Shown here one piece after another: positions 60,990-64,000 of a stretch of 64,000 bases of DNA. The notes beneath the pieces are model-generated. The model ran no database searches. It saw only the letters and a list, made by a program, of their open reading frames with translations, and had not been told where the DNA came from. Both the position numbers and the translations under genes were made by a program. The first letter of the stretch is position 1, and each line of letters starts with the position of its first letter. The DNA is from Ignavibacteriota bacterium (GTDB taxonomy: Bacteria; Bacteroidota; Ignavibacteria; UBA10030). The DNA lies in NCBI GenBank assembly GCA_022616555.1, contig JAKEEG010000049.1, positions 1 to 64,000 of the forward strand, given 5' to 3'.

Positions 60990-62039
60990 GTGTCAGTGAC
61001 CATCTATGATATTGCCAAGAAGGCGAAGGTTGGAATAGGCACCGTTTCGCGTGTCTTAAACAACCATCCCAACGTTTCCGAGCCGACGCGCAAACGGATT
61101 TTTTCCATCGCGCGCAAGCTGCAATACCGCCCGCACCCGGTTGCTCGCGCATTGGCAGGCAAAGGCAGTAATTCGATCCTTGCTTTTATTCCGTTTTTCC
61201 CCACACACTTTTTTTCAGAAGTCCTTCAAGGCGTCCAATCGCGTCTTAGCGATATCGATTGGGAGCTGATTCTCTACGGCGTAAACCATCCCGACCAACT
61301 TGGCACGGCGTTCGAGCGCCACGTGTTGCGTACGCATGTGAGCGGAATGCTGTTGTTTTCGATGAAAGTTAATAAAGAGTTTGTCAAAACCAGCCGCAAC
61401 CTGAAAACACCGCTCGTCTTGGTCGATGCGTTTCATCCTTCATTTGACTCTATTACGGTCGATAACAAACGCGGGGCGTATCTTGCAACTCAGCATCTCA
61501 TTGCGCTGGGGCATAAACGAATTGGTTTACTAAACGCAAACCCGCAGAGCGTACCTGCGCGAGAACGTTTGGATGGGTACAAAGAAGCCATGCGGGATGC
61601 AGGACTGACTGCCCACCCTGAATTGATAAAACAAAGCCGTTCGAAGGTGTTTGACGGATTTACGCGCGTCACCGGTGCTGAGTTGATGAAAGAATTTATC
61701 GCGCTGAAAAAAAACATGCCGACGGCGATCTTTGTTGCAAGCGATACACAAGCTCTGGGAGCGTTAGAAACACTTGAAGAAAATCAGTTGCGCTGCCCGG
61801 AAGATATCGCTCTAGTTGGGTTTGACGATATCGAATTAGCGCGTTACATGGGGCTCACCACCGTGCGCCAACCGATGTTTATGATGGGGGCGCTGGCAGT
61901 TGAAATGTTTGAACGGCGGCTGAAAAACCTCAAAGGCGCGCCGGTGCATTCACAATTTACTCCCGACTTAGTTGTGCGCACAAGCTGCGGCAGTTCGCGC
62001 GAGCGAGCCCGCTCGTTGGATATTTTGAGAAGAGCATAG
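60990..62039 (+). CDS. LacI/GalR-family transcriptional regulator
   Basis: A 349-residue repressor starting at GTG 60990. HTH at residues 3-28 (VTIYDIAKKAKVGIGTVSRVLN), hinge RVLNNHPNVSEPTRKRIFSIA, then a periplasmic-binding-like effector domain (SILAFIPFFPTHFFSEVLQGVQS, LVLVDAFHPSFDSITVDNKRGAYLATQHLIALGHKRIGLLN, AIFVASDTQALGALETLEE, VGFDDIELARYMGLTTVRQPM). The effector is unknown; the amylase gene 12 bp downstream suggests maltose or an alpha-glucan fragment. The 60952-60965 palindrome is its probable site. Confidence 0.94.
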   Translation: MSVTIYDIAKKAKVGIGTVSRVLNNHPNVSEPTRKRIFSIARKLQYRPHPVARALAGKGSNSILAFIPFFPTHFFSEVLQGVQSRLSDIDWELILYGVNHPDQLGTAFERHVLRTHVSGMLLFSMKVNKEFVKTSRNLKTPLVLVDAFHPSFDSITVDNKRGAYLATQHLIALGHKRIGLLNANPQSVPARERLDGYKEAMRDAGLTAHPELIKQSRSKVFDGFTRVTGAELMKEFIALKKNMPTAIFVASDTQALGALETLEENQLRCPEDIALVGFDDIELARYMGLTTVRQPMFMMGALAVEMFERRLKNLKGAPVHSQFTPDLVVRTSCGSSRERARSLDILRRA

Positions 62040-62050
62040 TTGACAAACAC

Positions 62051-63958
62051 ATGAAACTTGTTACTCAGTCGAAATTCTTACTCGGTACTTGTTTGGCTGC
62101 TACTCTCAGCGTGGTGTTGTTGCTGACTGTCGGCGGGCGATCTGCTGAGCTTAACGACGGCACGAGCAAGGATGCGTTCTACCCTGTCCCGGAGTGGGCG
62201 AAGAATGCAATTTGGTACCAGATTTTCCCGGAGCGTTTCCGAAATGGAGACCAGGGCAACGACCCAATGAGAAACGACCTCATCGGCTCGTGGCCCCACT
62301 ATTCGCCGCAGGGTTGGCAGCCTAGCCCGTGGACAAGCGATTGGTACAAGCTCCAACAGTGGGAGCAGACGGACGACAAAGGGTTTTATGTCCACGTGCA
62401 GAACCGGCGGTACGGCGGAGACCTGCAGGGCGTCTTCGACAGACTTGATTACCTCCAGCAGCTTGGCATTACGGCTCTTTACTTCAACCCACTCTTCGAA
62501 TCCCCTTCGCTCCATAAATACGACGCAACTCTGTATCATCACATCGACAACAACTTCGGTCCCGACCCTGCGGGCGACCGTGCGATCTGGGCGAAAGAGA
62601 ACCCTGCCGACCCTGCAACATGGCAATGGACTAGCGCCGATAAGCTGTTTCTGCGTCTCATTCAAGAAGCGCACAAACGCGGAATGAAGGTGATTATTGA
62701 CGGCGTGTTTAACCACGTGGGCATGACCTTCTGGGCATTTGAGGACGTCAAAAAGAACGGCGCCAAATCGAAGCACAAAGACTGGTTTACCATTAAACGA
62801 TGGGATGATCCGAAGACGCAAGAAAATGAGTTTGATTACGAGGGCTGGTTCGGTGTGCGGGAGTTGCCGGAGGTTCGCGAAGATGAGAACGGCCTCGTAA
62901 AGGGTCCCCGGGAGCACGTTCACGCAATCGCGAAACGCTGGATGGACCCTAACGGCGACGGCAACCCCGAAGACGGCATCGACGGGTGGAGGTTGGATGT
63001 TGCGGAAATGGTGAACAAGAATTTCTGGCGCGACTTTCGGCGTTGGGTGCGGGCAATCAACCCGGAGGCGTATCTCACAGGTGAAGTGTGGTGGGAAGAC
63101 TGGAATAACGAAAAGATGTTTAATGCCGCTCCGTGGTTGCAAGGCGATGTGTTCGATGCAGTGATGAATTACCGGTGGGCGCGTGAAGCGTTTCGATTTT
63201 TTTCCGGCGATAAGAGCAAGATCACAGCATCGGAATTAGCCGTCCGCCTTCAAGAACAGTGGAGCGAGTATCCATCCGATGTGAATTATGTTTTACAAAA
63301 TCTGTATGACAGCCACGATACCGACCGGTTTGCATCACATATATTGAATGCCGACGCGCTCTACGATAAACGCGTTGGGTTCCAGGATAATAGACAGTTT
63401 AACGTTGCCAAGCCGGGTGAGCGCGAACGGGCGATTCAGAAATTGATGGTTTTCTTTCAGATGACGAGCGTTGGGGCGCCGATGATTTACTACGGCACGG
63501 AAGCCGGGATGTGGGGTGCCGACGACCCGGATTGCCGCAAACCGATGGTGTGGGATGATTTGGACTATGAAACCGAGAGCGTGCGACCGTTCGGAATGGC
63601 GTCGGTGAACGACCCGGTGAAGTTTGATTCCGATTTGTACGCCTGGTATTCATCTTTTACTCACTACCGTTTGGAGCACCCGGCATTGCGAACTGGGAAG
63701 ATTTCATTTTTAAAGACAGATGACGAGAATGACGTTCTTGCCTACCATCGTGGCTCTGAGAGCGACAACGTTATCGTTGTACTGAATGCATCAGAACAGC
63801 GACGCGATGTGGTGATCGACCTCCCGGCCGATCTTGCCGGAAAACGCTGGATGATGGGGGCGGGAAACACAACATTTGAAATTCGAGATAACCGGCTTGT
63901 TGTTACGCTTCAGAGCAGGTCTGGTTTAGCTATACATTCGGAGCAATCGGAACAATGA
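62051..63958 (+). CDS. Secreted GH13 alpha-glucan hydrolase (cyclomaltodextrinase/neopullulanase-like)
   Basis: A 635-residue glycoside hydrolase family 13 enzyme with an N-terminal signal (SKFLLGTCLAATLSVVLLLTVGG) and the (beta/alpha)8 barrel: WYQIFPERFRNGD, YFNPLFESPSLHKYDATLYHHID, VIIDGVFNHVGMTFW (region I), DGWRLDVAEMV (nucleophile Asp316), EAYLTGEVWWEDW (acid/base Glu345) and LYDSHDTDR (transition-state Asp423). A C-terminal beta domain ends at 635. The MPDPF-type region reads ELPEVRED. It likely degrades starch-like alpha-glucans in the periplasm or outside. It is 12 bp after the LacI gene, and its stop overlaps the next start. Confidence 0.94.
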   Translation: MKLVTQSKFLLGTCLAATLSVVLLLTVGGRSAELNDGTSKDAFYPVPEWAKNAIWYQIFPERFRNGDQGNDPMRNDLIGSWPHYSPQGWQPSPWTSDWYKLQQWEQTDDKGFYVHVQNRRYGGDLQGVFDRLDYLQQLGITALYFNPLFESPSLHKYDATLYHHIDNNFGPDPAGDRAIWAKENPADPATWQWTSADKLFLRLIQEAHKRGMKVIIDGVFNHVGMTFWAFEDVKKNGAKSKHKDWFTIKRWDDPKTQENEFDYEGWFGVRELPEVREDENGLVKGPREHVHAIAKRWMDPNGDGNPEDGIDGWRLDVAEMVNKNFWRDFRRWVRAINPEAYLTGEVWWEDWNNEKMFNAAPWLQGDVFDAVMNYRWAREAFRFFSGDKSKITASELAVRLQEQWSEYPSDVNYVLQNLYDSHDTDRFASHILNADALYDKRVGFQDNRQFNVAKPGERERAIQKLMVFFQMTSVGAPMIYYGTEAGMWGADDPDCRKPMVWDDLDYETESVRPFGMASVNDPVKFDSDLYAWYSSFTHYRLEHPALRTGKISFLKTDDENDVLAYHRGSESDNVIVVLNASEQRRDVVIDLPADLAGKRWMMGAGNTTFEIRDNRLVVTLQSRSGLAIHSEQSEQ

Positions 63959-64000
63959 TGAATACACAAAAAAGCAACAGATTCCTCTTGATTGTAGGAA
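63955..64000 (+). CDS. Start of a further gene (partial)
   Basis: ATG 63955 (or 63958) overlaps the amylase stop and opens an uninterrupted frame MMNTQKSNRFLLIVG to the window edge. The basic start and hydrophobic continuation suggest a signal peptide or TM. Too short for a family call; the overlap suggests co-regulation with the amylase, so another carbohydrate-active or transport protein is likely. Confidence 0.5.
   Translation, partial: MMNTQKSNRFLLIVG

Noticed and set aside
62078-63142. 354-codon antisense frame under the GH13 gene
   Set aside because: Same reason: the plus strand carries full GH13 motifs, and the minus-strand translation is Pro/Arg/Val-rich without any family feature.
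1-64000. CRISPR array, prophage, integrase or complete insertion sequence
   Set aside because: I saw no regularly spaced direct repeats with unique spacers, and no transposase, integrase or phage structural gene among the supported coding regions.

Overview
The window looks like chromosome from a Gram-negative bacterium of the Bacteroidota/Chlorobiota/Ignavibacteriota assemblage. The evidence is outer-membrane lipoproteins with lipoboxes, a DUF4292/LolB-like protein, a Wzi-type outer-membrane protein, intermediate GC, and short palindromic intergenic repeats of kinds common in that assemblage. Many genes have clear Shine-Dalgarno sequences and sigma70-like promoters, which fits the Ignavibacteria/Chlorobi side better than Bacteroidia. 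Phylum placement is inference; no rRNA or ribosomal protein gene is present to settle it.

Layout. (1) 0-3.3 kb: envelope lipoproteins (partial LolB-like protein, a TPR lipoprotein, a divergent YbgF/CpoB-like lipoprotein). (2) 10.9-3.4 kb on the minus strand: a compact eight-gene operon, rsmA, mgtE, a PAP2 phosphatase, a small unknown gene, a membrane PP2C (RsbU/SpoIIE) phosphatase, aroQ, a HAD hydrolase and acpS, with a good promoter at 10920-10948. (3) 11.0-32.5 kb on the plus strand: a long surface-glycan locus with five GT4, one GT2 and one GT9 glycosyltransferases, four methyltransferases, a flippase, a YfhO-type membrane protein, asparagine synthetase, two beta-propeller lipoproteins (the first frameshifted) and a heparinase II/III-like protein. 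(4) 32.5-38.6 kb on the minus strand: a membrane protein, a CXXCH-containing sensor kinase lacking the phosphoacceptor His, a secreted M28 peptidase and three small one-TM proteins. (5) 38.9-43.3 kb: galK and galT separated by a 1.5 kb island of repeats that includes a ~276 bp structured element, then an HXXEE membrane protein. (6) 44.0-60.7 kb: a Wzx/Wzy-type exopolysaccharide locus with BY-kinase copolymerase, SLBB protein, flippase, two FkbM methyltransferases, polymerase, two GT4s, nucleotide-sugar dehydrogenase, GDP-mannose 3,5-epimerase, initiating sugar-phosphate transferase and Wzi-like barrel. (7) 60.9-64.0 kb: a LacI-family regulator with its own operator-like palindrome, a secreted GH13 alpha-glucan hydrolase and the start of another gene.

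In the second glycan locus the likely order of action is priming by the 57.5 kb sugar transferase, extension by the GT4s with sugars from the dehydrogenase and epimerase, flipping by Wzx, polymerisation by Wzy under Wzc control, and surface attachment aided by Wzi. The first locus resembles an O-antigen or glycolipid cluster with its own flippase but no recognisable polymerase.

The points most worth following up are the repeat families around galK/galT and the M28 gene, the 276 bp structured element, the degenerate CAAX-protease-like domain fused to a PP2C phosphatase, the His-less CXXCH sensor kinase, and a bacterial GDP-mannose 3,5-epimerase with every catalytic residue of the plant enzyme.
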